Source: Chalara sp. BL73 (lineage: Eukaryota > Ascomycota > Leotiomycetes > Helotiales). Taken from it: DNA of 64,000 nucleotides. The stretch lies in contig CAKJVC010000030.1 of NCBI GenBank assembly GCA_918026815.1, positions 1,240,001-1,304,000 of the forward strand, read 5' to 3'. Under the pieces are notes generated by a model. That model was not told the DNA's origin and did not search any database. It saw nothing but the letters and a program-made list of their open reading frames with translations. Shown here piece by piece: positions 24,044 through 35,431 of this stretch (position 1 is the stretch's first letter; every line of letters begins with the position of its first letter). The position numbers and the translations under genes were made by a program.

Positions 24044-25266
24044 GCTTGCCCAATGTGCAATATGGCGCAAAATAAATCACAGTCAAAAAGGATTGTGAAA
24101 AGCCTTCATACCGGGCTAGAGATCCAATAAGTAGTATTTTCCATTCGGGGAAGTCTCCATATCTGGTATTACAATGCGTCCTACTTGAATCCAAGTTCTC
24201 GAGTTTCTGTCAGCGTCGGGTGATACTACAGCGAGCATATGAGAGGTCCATATTCAATAGTGTTGTATCAAAGAGCTTGATCTGCGGGGTAACGTCCCAT
24301 ATCAAGCATGTCATCTTGGAGAAAGATCTCATCCGAGAGGGATCACCGTGTTGCGACTCTGTGGTCCACTTAACAGACAGGGTCGACGGCAGATAGGTGT
24401 GAGGGGAGGAAGCAAGGTGTGACGTTGAAGCTTGGCGCGAAGAGATATTCGTGACGGTCTTGTGTCGGTATATAACTTAGGTGCTTGCCCGGCTTGATCT
24501 AAGTGCAGCTTGTTGTGAAGAAGTGCGGATATGGCGTAGGATATTCTTCCTATTGCTTATTGAAAGATATAGTCTATCACTCAGAGGTCTTGTTTGCTTC
24601 TTCTCATAGTCCAAATCGTAGCTTTTGGCACCACGGCTGATATTTAGCTGATGATCAAGATGGAAAGGCTCATTCAGAGGTTAGGTTTAGACAAGCAGGC
24701 TTTGTCCTATTAAATATAAGAAGTTTTCCCGGCAGGTTCGAAGTATATGGAATGCTTTCTGCTTTCGTTTTTTGGACTATTCGGATTGTGCTCCGGATGC
24801 AAACAACACAAGGACCTCCATTGACATGCCTACATCTCATTTGTGTTGCCTGTTCGTGAACAAGAGAAATCAACAGTGGTTTATAAGCCAATGATTATTT
24901 TAATATCCTGTCCTAGAACAGAACACTAGTTCAGTCAGCTCACTAAAGAACGTGGGTTGATCTTGAAGATTCCGTACTGCCAAGAACAGCATCCCCCCTA
25001 TTTATGCGAAACTCGTCGGGAGAATGATGAATTCCATGCCGACGCCAAGACTGACTAAGCTACTTCGCTGATGAATGACGTCGGACAAGAAGTCAAAAAG
25101 TGGTGAGCGCAAAGAGCAATAATTTCAAGGCCACTAGTATTGATATCGACAACAGCATGCGTGCTAACGGCCTCCGCCACTTCTATCTTTGCAACTACAC
25201 CTTTGACTCTCAGCTTCATTCAAGCCATTGCTGTCCAAGTTGACCGTGAAACAAATATTGGCGACA
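24044..25266. promoter_or_regulatory. Divergent promoter region, 1.2 kb
   Basis: Lies between the starts of the sugar transporter (-) and the six-TM protein (+). No coding signal or transposon end is visible. Individual elements cannot be assigned. Confidence 0.4.
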
Positions 25267-26606
25267 ATGCCGGAGGTCATCCGTGGAATACGTTCCAACT
25301 CGTCCGGAACGCCGGGCAGCGCAACCAACAACCCCAGAGTCACATTCGAAGGCAATCGAGAATGCTCAAATAATTCTCTCCGTCATATTGAGAGCCCAGA
25401 TTCAGCGCAAAGGTCGGGAAAGCGGAGACGATCGTCGCATCATGATCGCGAGGAAAGGGATGTATATTACGATAGTCGAGCAGCTTCGCAAACAGAATAT
25501 CGACGACGAGCAAGCAATTTACAAGCCTATTACAACGACCACCCTGATATCCTCCCTCAATTACCATTCACCTTTCGACATGGCTTCAAGAGATGGCGTT
25601 TAGGCGGTTACATTGCACTGATGGTCATCGACGCATGCGTCGTTCCAATAGTACTATATTATGGCCTGACATTTGGCGGCGATGTGGAGGGATTTATTGT
25701 TTTTGCAGTGGTCACAGCGATATGGGGAGGCCCTACATACGTCGAATTCGCCATACGGTCATTCCGGTTGATTAAAAAAGAACACTTTTACAAACCTCTA
25801 GGTGTCAACAAGCGATGGGCGTTTGACATCACAAATTGGATACTGGTGCTCAATATTTTCGTGGTTACAGTTCTACTGATCGTCGGAGCTGCACCACATG
25901 ATGTCTTTCTACGGGTTCTGTCGATGCCAGGACCAGCGATTCTATTCTGCTTGGCAGGACCTATATATTTCTTATCATTATACAATGCTTTCGGATGGAA
26001 AGCGCCATTCCGCATCAGTTCGACGCATAAAGGAGAGAAAGTACTTCCAGGACTATACTATGTTGTAGAAGATATTGTTGCTGTCAACTCGAGAGGAGGC
26101 CGGCCGTTCCGGGAAGGTCTGTCAGCAAGGTACAACGCCAGTCCTATCTTTAGGAAGATGATTAGAGATCTGTCCTGGTTCTGGTCGATATCTGGGATAC
26201 TGGTTGGGATAGCCTGTACAATTGTAGTATGCATTCAAGAGGTGCCAAAAGAAGTGTCTTATGGAATCGGTACGCCTACACTTCGTATGTGCTCACAAAT
26301 GCTGACTAGAATCCAGGCTGGGGAGTTCCATTCCTATGGGCAGGCATATGGGCTGCTATCACGGTACCATGGGTCCAGTCTGTCATGCGTAAGGAGAAGA
26401 ACGCCTGGGAGGAGGAATCAGCCATCATGACAGCCACGATGATGAAGCCACCTCCGCCTCCCCCTTCTGCACCTACTCACGGTTCTTACCAAGGCTCAGA
26501 TTCATTAGATTCTGGCGTTACTGTTGTGGCAAAGCCAGAGGTCAAACCCGAAGCTCCAGCAGATAGCCAAAGGATATCTGAAACGGCCGAACCGAAAACT
26601 ACTTAG
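25267..26606 (+). CDS. Six-transmembrane fungal protein of unknown function
   Basis: I do not recognise a named family. Two exons (25267-26269, 26317-26606), 430 aa; the intron (GTACGC donor, ATCCAG acceptor) splices GlyIleGly in phase. The N-terminal ~110 residues are hydrophilic and basic (SGKRRRSSHHDREERD, RRASNLQAYYNDHPD). Six hydrophobic segments follow, near residues 122-146, 154-175, 197-217, 227-250, 310-331 and 335-354. A conserved-looking loop reads LPGLYYVVEDIVAVNSRGG, followed by FREGLSARYNASPIFRKMI. The C-terminal tail is cytosolic-looking, with a PPPPPPSAP run. ATG 25267 (MPEVIRGIRS) is the first in-frame Met. The 'YYVVEDIVAVN' loop recurs, as far as I recall, in uncharacterised ascomycete membrane proteins; no function is assigned. 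Confidence 0.75.
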
Positions 26607-27520
26607 AAATTCAATTGCGATACTTGGATCTCATAATTTGAATATTAATCAAGAACGTTTCTTTGGCGCGGTTAGATATGTATCATAGGCCGAATAGCGC
26701 CACGAGGTGATATCCGACACATTGCGACGGCGTTCGGTTATGCAATTAAGAGGTAGTTTCTCTGTCAGGAAGGTTTCATGATGTGGAACGAAATGGTCTG
26801 GCGAGCACATAGACTGCTAGAATATGGAAATGAAAATACTCATGACTGGGCCGTCATTGCAGTCTTCCTTTACGCATTCGATTTTCTGCGGATAATTCTT
26901 GTTCTATGCTTCTCCCGCAGAACAGTACAAATTTTTAGTGACCAGGCGTGTGATGTGTCATTCCTTCACTCTAGTCACAAGCTCTCGCTAAATAAAGGGG
27001 CAGCGAGTTTCTCTCCAATCGTTGCTACGTTAACTACGAACTTTCCTATGCTCATTCCTCGCTAGACCGCTAGATTTAGCAATATGAATCACACACCGAA
27101 AAAGCAAATTCCAATGACGAGATATCCCAAGACTCTCGCGTCATGCTCGCATGCAGGCTCATTATCTTGGCAGGCTTGTAAAGTGTTGTAGGATGCAATC
27201 AAACGTCTGCATCAGATACGTTCTTGCGTATTCACCCCTGGGCACTACAAATATACGGACCAAAACTGCTGGGATCGGCGCGGCAGAGCAAACTCTCGGC
27301 TTCTCTTGGTGTAACACTCCTCAAATTGAGTATTCTCCAAGCAGCATCTACCTACATGCATGGACGAGCATTTTGTTCACTTGGGTTTCTCGCAATCATA
27401 GCGCAATATCACGTTTACTCTACAGTGAACATGGATTATGATGTAGTATAAATTGTGAGGTTTGCTCTGCCCCTCACCGTCAATTATTTCATTTCTCCAT
27501 CATAACATATAATCACAGAA
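26607..27520. other. Gene-free stretch upstream of the haloperoxidase-like gene
   Basis: About 0.9 kb without a coding signal. The last 60 bases before ATG 27521 are pyrimidine-rich, as is common just upstream of fungal starts. No repeats are recognised. Confidence 0.4.
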
Positions 27521-29009
27521 ATGAAGTTTTTATCTGTGCTTCTGCTCTCGATCATATCGAGCGTGGAGTCTGCCTACCAAGGCGATATTGTTCAATACTG
27601 GTAAGTGAGTTGTGCACCCCCTCACTCTCACTGGCAGGATTTGTAATGTTTAGAGACTTAGGGTTGACCAATCCGCCATCCTCGTCAATGGAACCGTCAT
27701 CAATGGGCTACAATCACCCCCGTCCGGGTGGTTTGAGGCGATTGTTCAGGGTGCTGTATATCTAGCAGCCACAAAAAGCCAGGAGAAGTCTCTCTCATTT
27801 CAGCAGCTTGCAGTATCTCACGCAGCTCATGATAGTCTGCTTTGGACTTTCCACGGAACACGGCTCTATGCTACCGTCAACTCGAAGCTTAAAGCTATTC
27901 TTCCAGCTATTGACCTGAACGCAACTTCCCCTGAAGCTGTGAAGGCAGTAGAGATCGGTCGCAACGCAGCAAAAAAAGTCATCACAGCGCGTGCCGACGA
28001 CGGCATCAACAATTTTGTTGATTATCAGCCATTGCCTGCCGCTCCAGGAGTCTACCAGCCAACTCCAGGTGGCCAGCCAATCCCTGACACGCCACAAGCC
28101 CGATTCATCCGCCTTTTTGGTGGGTTGGGAGACGTTACACGTTTCCGAGCACCACCACCTCCCAGCCCGGCATCCACTGAGTATGAAAAGTATCTTCTGC
28201 AGGTCAAATCGCAGGGGCAGAGAAATTCGAGTGTAAGAACAGCGTATAATACGGAGACAGCTTATTTTTGGCGGGAGTCAAGTCCGATGTACTTTCCTCC
28301 CTTTTCCTTATACTTACAACCGCTGACCTTGGGATGAAGAGGATGGAATAGGCTCGCACACGCCGTTGTCGGGAACTCATTGGCAGAAAACGTGACTGCT
28401 TCGGCGAAGTTCTACGCTCAGCTCAACTACGCACTCGCAAACGCTGCGATCGCGAGTTGGGATTCGAAGTATTTCCTTCCATATTCTTCCTCTTCTTTCA
28501 ATCTCAGAACTGACCGCTAGTTGCTAGATATACATACAACTCCTGGCGTCCCGTAACAGCAATCCGCTATCCATTCATCTATCTTCCCAGTGGCCTCAAT
28601 GTCTCGGATTCCACCTGGACACCGCTCCTTACACCCACACCTAACCATCAAGACTATCTGTCCACGCACGCGACATTTGGGGGTGCCGCTGGTGCGGTGA
28701 TTGCGGCATGGAATGGAGGTGATGAAGTAGATGTGCAATTGAGCAGCAATGTCACTGTTGACAACGTGGGTGTTATTACGAGACGAATCACGAGTATAAA
28801 TAGGGCCGTCAAAGATAATGGGGATAGCCGGATCTTCGGAGGGGTATGTACTTCACGTTGCTTTGGTTTGAAAAACGAGAAGAAAGGAGCTAACTCTGAG
28901 TGTGAATAGATCCATTTTCAATTTGCGTCGGATGTAGGGAACAAGATCGGCGACTGGGTCGGGCGTGAGACACTGGCAGTGTTTGACAAGAAGTGGGATC
29001 AATTCTAGC
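27521..29009 (+). CDS. Vanadium-dependent haloperoxidase-like secreted protein (PAP2 superfamily)
   Basis: Five exons in phase (27521-27600, 27662-28288, 28340-28468, 28528-28843, 28920-29009), 413 aa. The signal peptide MKFLSVLLLSIISSVESA indicates secretion. Anion-binding motifs of the vanadate/phosphate pocket are present in order: YNSWRPVTAIR (the K/R-x-WRP region), NHQDYLSTHATFGGA (the PSGH-like stretch, with Ser-Thr-His in place of Ser-Gly-His), and RIFGGIHFQFASDVG, where Arg and His are six residues apart as in the catalytic R..H pair. The helical fold and the middle 'FWRESSP...GWNRLAHAVVG' segment agree with vanadium chloroperoxidase relatives. Reaction inferred: halide oxidation with H2O2, or acid phosphatase-like chemistry. 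The Thr in the SGH position makes true haloperoxidase activity uncertain. Confidence 0.78.
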
Positions 29010-29171
29010 GAGGTTCAGCAACCTATCGGACGTTATCGCTTAGCCGAAAACGTTCTAAAAGAGAGAAAAGTGCCTAAACTTCAGATCCCGAATGATCTGG
29101 GGGAAACCAGATCGGCTGGGTTTATTTAGATAGGCATATGGGCTGTGAGAAGCTGTTTTTGATGATTTCTG

Positions 29172-29196
29172 GTGGTGATAGTGGTGATAGTGGTGA
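29172..29196 (+). repeat. Short tandem repeat (GTGGTGATA)n
   Basis: Just downstream of the haloperoxidase-like gene the 9-bp unit GTGGTGATA occurs twice perfectly and a third time partly. Likely a small minisatellite in the 3' flank. Confidence 0.6.
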
Positions 29197-29299
29197 CGGC
29201 TAACAAGATTAATTAGACTATTAGATCCTATTGTACTTGCTACATAAGAGATTGTCTAAACACATTGATATACCTTACATCAGCCTTGCTTAATAACTA

Positions 29300-29385
29300 A
29301 CGTACCTAATCACTTAGCTGGCCAAATCATCATCCTGGCCACAATCCCTGCAACCACCACCTTTTTTCAATTTTGATTTGCAATT
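29300..29385 (+). repeat. Left terminal inverted repeat of the pogo/Fot1 element (86 bp)
   Basis: Exactly the reverse complement of 37446-37531 by eye, with no mismatch found. Preceded by TA at 29298-29299. It contains a GGTGGTGG/CCACCACC block and a run of T that may include transposase-binding sites. Confidence 0.9.
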
Positions 29386-29729
29386 GCTCAACATCCAACC
29401 TTACAAATGGCTAATACAGAAAGGAGAATCCTTTTAGGCATTCAGGCCTATCGACAGGGCCGATTTTCAAGCTTACGAGCTGCTGCATCTGCGTACGGCG
29501 CTCCACGATCGACAATAACGTCGCGACTTAAAAGAGTGCTCGCAAAGTTTAGTATTTCTTCTGCTAACCGCAAACTTACTTCGACGGAAAAAACGACACT
29601 TGTTAATTGAATATTGAATATAAATACGCGTAGAATACTTTTGACGCAATTATTAGTACGTGATGCGGCCAATTTATTGCTTGCGAATCGAGCAACACGC
29701 GACGCGTTTGTACAACCAACTGTCGGTAT

Positions 29730-29929
29730 TGTCATGAATGGTCACGTGATGCATGTTACGAGGTTACGGTGTTGTGGGTCACGTGTTCGGTTCCCATAGG
29801 CGAGCGTCACGTGCTCCATTCTCTATTAGGTTGAGGGATCGTTCAACCACATACCTTTCCTCTCTAGTTTAGTATCGTCGAATAGAACCTTATGATAGCT
29901 ACCTTTGCGCCCATATTGGCTTCGTGACA
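29730..29929 (+). repeat. 5' LTR of the Ty3/gypsy element
   Basis: 200 bp, TG...CA. If transcription starts at the self-primer (29866), U3 is 29730-29865 and R-U5 is 29866-29929. U3 carries three TCACGTG boxes (see separate entry). Confidence 0.92.
29742..29813. promoter_or_regulatory. Cluster of three TCACGTG E-boxes in LTR U3
   Basis: CACGTG cores lie at 29743-29748, 29780-29785 and 29808-29813, each preceded by T, and are repeated in the 3' LTR. CACGTG is bound by bHLH factors of the Pho4/Cbf1 type. Three copies in about 70 bp of a short U3 suggest an enhancer-like array driving the element; this is inferred from sequence only. Confidence 0.5.
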
Positions 29930-29941
29930 GAATACTAAACT
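29866..29941 (+). promoter_or_regulatory. Putative self-primer and primer-binding site (Tf1/sushi type)
   Basis: AGTTTAGTAT at 29866-29875, inside the 5' LTR, is perfectly complementary to ATACTAAACT at 29932-29941, which starts 2 nt after the LTR. In the Tf1/sushi group the 5' end of the element's RNA folds back on such a site to prime reverse transcription instead of a tRNA. If so, transcription should begin at or next to 29866. I did not recognise a tRNA-complementary primer site here. Confidence 0.6.
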
Positions 29942-30049
29942 CATCCAACCTCATTCCTGAAGAGGAATTCAATTATACTGATCCCTTCGCTGTCGCTCGT
30001 ACCTATACTACATGTACTAGGTGAATGCGCCAGCAAAGAACCTGTTTTC

Positions 30050-30178
30050 GACTTGACTTGACTCGACTTGCTTACGGATATATCACACACTACTCGACTT
30101 GATACTTGACCAGATTCGATCCGAAACTCGACTTGCTTATTAGACTTGCCTACTTGATACCTGATACCTGCTACCTGC
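30050..30178 (+). repeat. Repetitive leader of the Ty3/gypsy element
   Basis: Between the primer site and gag, variants of ACTCGACTTG recur at least four times, followed by a run of TACCTG/ATACCTG units. Low-complexity leader of unknown role, possibly structural in the RNA. Confidence 0.6.
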
Positions 30179-30179
30179 T

Positions 30180-33100
30180 TCGAAAAATAGCTCGCTCCCA
30201 CAGTGAATCGGACACGAACCGACGAGTTACTCTTACGCCTGAAGAACCAGAAAATGAGTTTTTGCTCGCCCAATTACTTGATTGTAAAAATGTAGAAAAT
30301 ATAAAGAAGTTTACGGATAAAAAGCTTTTCGAAGCTGTACTTACAGCCAACGATACAATTGCTGAATAAAAGAATAAAATACTTGCTACTAGAGCTAAAG
30401 TAGCTGCGCATAACGACCGTATTGCTACATTTAAAAAGCTTGCAGAAAGCGTACAAACTGAGCTGGATCGGAAACAGATTATTATTGATTACCTGGAAAG
30501 TACTCGTTCAAAGCCTGTATCGGAAAATCTTTAACGCCTACGTCGTTCTGTAGCGGTTTCTAATTCTGATCTACTAAATAAGAAAGAAAATGCGTTATTT
30601 AATACTTGAAAGCTGCAAATTGAAAAAAAATTCAGAGTTAATAAAGACTACTTCGATAATAAAAAGTCAAAAATGTTTTACGTATTTAAACGTACAGCAA
30701 GTAATGCTTAAAAGCACTTTAAAGCACGATACAATACGAGCGAAAATCAGTTTGCAACTGCTAACAAAATAATTGATTACTTAAAAACAATTTATACGGA
30801 CCCGTTTAAGCTGCAAAACGCCCGCAGCTCGTTTCGCCGACTAACTATAAAAGCAAATTAAACGTTTTCGGAGTTTTACACGTCGTTTTTGCACTTTGCA
30901 GAAAAAGCTCAAATCTCTAGCTCAGAATAGAAATTCGAACTTTATAAAAAGCTTACAGTCAATTTGCAGGTAGTTATAGCCTTAGTAATCGACACGCTAA
31001 CGACATACAAAGCAGTAGCTGACAAGTGTTTGTCAATTAATCAAACGCTGAAAAAAGCAAAAAATCGAACTAATCGTTTCAACAAATCGAAATCTTTATT
31101 GCCAGCCGCTACAGCTAAGAAAGCACCTGAAAAAACTCGTACCGCACCTGCCCCTAAAATCGAACCACTTACTTCTCAAGCTCCTCGCGCCTTACCAGTC
31201 TTCAAAAACGCTAAACGCATGCCTGAATACCTGAACAAACAATATTTCTTTTGCAAGGAAATTGATCATTTTTCGCGCAATTGCCCCGTAAAAAAAAAGA
31301 AAGTCGCCGCTGTAAAGGAGACTAGTAAAAAGACTAGTAAAAAAGCAGTTCAAAATACGAAGTCGAAAAACGCTCAACTTTAAAAAAAAACTTTTTTTTA
31401 AAGTTATACAACGTTGATTTAAGCATAAACCTGAACCAATTAGTAAAAAGAATCAGTTTAACTCTACCTTGTACTGTTAGCCGCAATAGAATTAGTATTA
31501 AATCGTTTACGCTTATTAATACGGAAGCAAATAGTTACATGTTCATAAATAGTAAATTTGCAGATTTAACTTGTCGACACTTAAGTTTGCAACGCCAACA
31601 ACTTCCTACCTTAAAAAAGCTTGTAAAATATAATAAAAAAAGCCGAATCGTTGTTACGGATTACCTTGTTTTAGACCTGCAAATAAAAAGCCGTCTGAAC
31701 CGCAACACGCCATTTATAATCACTTTTCTTAAAAGCAAAAACATAATATTAAAAAAAGTGTAGTATACTCAGAGCAAAGTGCTAGTAAATTGTGCAAACC
31801 ACAGCTTAATTTGGCCTGAAAATCAAAAACAAAAAAAAACCTGAAGCAAAACAGTTGTAACAAAAAAAAAAAATCTACTGGCTACTGTAAACTCACGCCA
31901 CCAACAAAACGCTGTACGAAAAGATCAGCTGCTGGATAATTTCTGGAAATCAAGAACGTTGCTAAAAAGAACTGCTAGCACTTAAAAGCAAAATCAAAAA
32001 AATAGTTATCAAAAAATGAATCGAGCGCTATCGAGTGTTGTTCAGCCAGCTCGCGCATCCGCTATAGCCCGTAAAGTAAAACAACTTGCCGCAACGATCG
32101 ATATTGCCAGCATTTCGGCTTTCGCGTTTCATTTCAACTTGAAAAAAAAAGAAAACACTCTGTTTGCTATCAGCTTGTTCGAGATCGATTATTTAATAAA
32201 TAGTCTGCAAAAAGACTTAATTCCAGAACAGAAAACTAAAAAATCTGAACTTGACTAGCTACAGCGTATTCTTCTTTCGCAATATCGGAAGTATATCGAC
32301 GTATTTTCGAAAATAGCATTTAACAAACTGCCGTTACATCGCTTGTATAATCACAAAATCGTGCTTAAGAACTTTAACGACAAAGAAAAACTAGGCTATA
32401 GCTTTTTGCGCAATTTATCTATACAAAAACTGCAAGAAATAAAAAAATTTCTGGTTAAAAACTTGAAAAAAAAGTTTATAAAAGCCAGCTAATCCTTTTT
32501 TGCAGCTTTTGTGTTGTTTATTATAAAGCTTAACGAAAAATTACGGTTCTGTATCGATTTCCGTAAGCTCAATAACTTGACTGTGAAAAACCGATACTCT
32601 TTACCGTTAATTGAAAAGACATTAAAAAAGCTAAACAAAGCAAAAATTTTCACTAAGCTAAACATTCGACAAGCGTTTTACCGTATTCGAATAAATCCTG
32701 AATCTGAAGAACTAACAACGTTTCGAACCCGTTACGGCTCGTACAAGTGCAAAGTGCTGTTTAAAAAACTAACAAACGAGCCTGCAACGTACCAGAAATA
32801 CATGAACGACGTGTTATTTAAATACTTAAATGACTTTTGCACAGTTTACTTGAATAACATTCTGATCTACTCGAAAAATCCCGCAAAGCATAAAATACAC
32901 GTAAAAACAATTCTGGAATACTTACGAAAAGCTGGCCTGCAAGTCGACATCTGCAAATCCGAATTTAGTGTTACTCGCACTAAATATCTAGAATTTATCG
33001 TATCTACGGAAAGCATTAAAGTAGACCCGGCAAAAGTCGACGCGGTACAAGAGTGGAAGCCTTCCACAACTGTCAAAAGCGTACAGTCATTTTTAGAGTT

Positions 33101-35380
33101 CTGTAATTTCTACAAGCGCTTTATCAAAAGCTACGGACGTATATCTAGGCCGCTGACGCTACTTACAGTCAAAAGCAACCCGTACATATAAAGCAAAGCT
33201 TGTCAAAAAGCATTTAAAGAGCTTAAAGATGCTATGCTGACAGCGCTTATTTTACAGCACTACAACCCTGATTCCGAAACAATAATCGAAACTGACGCAT
33301 CAGACGAAGTAGTAAAAAAAGTATTATCTCAACAAAATCCAGTTACAGAGCTTTAGCACCCTGTAGCATACTTCACGAAAACTATGCAAACAGCCGAGAT
33401 CAATTACGATATTTATAACAAAAAGATGCTCGCGATCATAAAGGCTATTAAAAGCTAAAAATCTGAATTGCAAAAAATACAAACAACAAACCCTTTCAAA
33501 ATATTTTCGGATCATAAAGCATTAAAGTATTTCATGACAACTAAAAAGCTGTCGGCCAGACAGGCTCGATAAGCCGAACTGCTTTCACGGTACAATTACA
33601 AGCTTATGTATCGGAAAAAGAAAGCTAATTTACGGGCTGACGCGTTAAGCCGAAAACATAAAAACGTGAAAGCACAAAAAAAAGCTATTGCAAAGCACTG
33701 AACGCAACTGATAATACCTCGTTTTAAAATAAACGAAGCTATCGTTACGGACCTGCAACTAACTGCTATCGAAAAACTACCAGAGAAATACAACAGCGCT
33801 CAGCTAATATCCGCGATCTTAAAAGCTAACCGCACATCCGTAAGCTTAGAAAAGTTACGAGAAAAAGCTAAATCTGGAGATAATACGTAGTCGATAAAAG
33901 AAAGACTGCTATTACGGCTAAGAAAGCTGTTCGTACTTAACGAAATGCTAAACTAGTCAATGCTTCTACGGACCGCAATAATCAAAAAAGCTTATAATAA
34001 ACCTGCAACTGGCCACTCAGAGCAAGTAAAACTAACTCAGCTTCTAAAAGCTCGATACAGCTAAGCCGACTTAGCAAGTAATATTGTTCGATATTGCTCC
34101 AACTGCCACGTATGCCGCAAAGCTCATGTGCCTAAAGATAAAAAGCCTGAATTGCTACACCAGTTACCAGTTCCCGATCGACTTTAGCAGCACTTTACAG
34201 TAAATTTTAAAAAGTGCCCTGAAAACAAAAATAGTTACAATATAGTAGCTATTTTTGTAGATCGACTAGAAAAGCGCCCGATATCTATACCCGTAAAAGA
34301 TACAATTACGGCCAAGCAACTAGCTTCTTTGTTTTTTGCACACGTTATACAGCACGTAAACATTCCGAATTCGATAACTTCAGATCGTAGCCTTTAATTT
34401 GTATTTGACTTCTAAAACGAGTTTTGCGAACAGCTGCAAATTAAAATCAAGCTATCGACTGCAAATCACTCTCAAACTAATAAGCAAACAAAGATTGTGA
34501 ATCAGTATTTTAATCAAAGGCTACGGCTATACGTGAACTATTATCAAAATAACTAGAACGAATAAGTTTCTATTATTAACTTGCAACAAGCTTCACTTCC
34601 ACATGCAACAACAAGCCAATCCTTATTTTTTACAGAACGTAGTTATAAAACTCGTACGTCATTCGACTGGAAATCACCCGTAACAAAAGACTCAGCCAAA
34701 AAACGCCTAAACAAAGAAAAAGCCAAAGCATTGTTGTCAAAACTCCACGAGTCATAAAATATTGCAAAAAACAATATAGAAATATCTCAAAAACGCTATG
34801 CTAAACAAGCCAACAAACACCGACGAGAACCTGACTTCAAAGTAAGTAATTCGGTATAAGTTACGACCAAGAACTAAAAAAGCCACCGGCCTAGCCGTAA
34901 GCTAGCAAATCAAATAAAAGGACCTTTCAAGATACTCGAAATAGTAGGCCATTCGTACAAGCTAGAGCTACTGCTTACTATAAAGGTTCACTCTGTTTTC
35001 CATGCAAAGAAGCTGCGAAAGGCCGCCGACAACTCACTACCTGGCCAAGCTAATCCAGATCCACTCTCTGTTATTGTCGATAATCATAAAAAGTACGAAG
35101 TAGAAAAGGTCTTTGCAGTTCGTATAGTTCGCAAAAAGCTAAAGTATCGAATTAAGTGAAAGAAATAAAATGAGGATCCTGAATAGTACTCTGCGGCTAC
35201 GTTAGCTAACAGCGCTACGGCCTTTAAAACGTTCCACGACACGTATCCAAAACAACCTGGGCCACCCGTAAACTTGCAATACTGGCTGGATTGTGCTGAA
35301 AAAGACGAGTTTCCGGAATCTCGTAAAGATAATAATCGGGCTATTGACTGAAAGGAGATATTGAAGCTGGTGGGTGTATA
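30180..35380 (+). pseudogene. gag-pol polyprotein remnant of the Ty3/gypsy element
   Basis: Domains visible in order: gag (30200-31380) ending in a zinc knuckle (FFCKEIDHFSRNC, with the first Cys position Tyr); protease (about 31490-31760), where the active-site Asp-Thr-Gly reads Asn-Thr-Glu (LINTEANSY); reverse transcriptase (about 32480-33100) with LRFCIDFRKLN intact but the YxDD box changed to YLNN; RNase H (33200-33660); integrase (about 33980-34560) with the CHVC half of the zinc site and the final catalytic Glu replaced by Lys in QTKIVNQ; chromodomain (about 35085-35210: YEVEKVFAVRIVRKKLKYRI) with three aromatic-cage or core Trp positions turned into stops. At least 20 stops are spread over pol. 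Any retrotransposition would need proteins from another copy. Confidence 0.88.
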
Positions 35381-35419
35381 ATTACAAGCTATCACAAAGC
35401 TCGAGGGCGAGCTTTTTTC

Positions 35420-35431
35420 GAAGGGGGGGCA
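35420..35431 (+). other. Polypurine tract
   Basis: Run of A and G (seven consecutive G's) ending immediately before the 3' LTR, the usual plus-strand primer position in LTR elements. Confidence 0.8.

Noticed and set aside
30106..30369. Separate small gene
   Set aside because: It is the leader and start of gag of the Ty3/gypsy element, not an independent gene.
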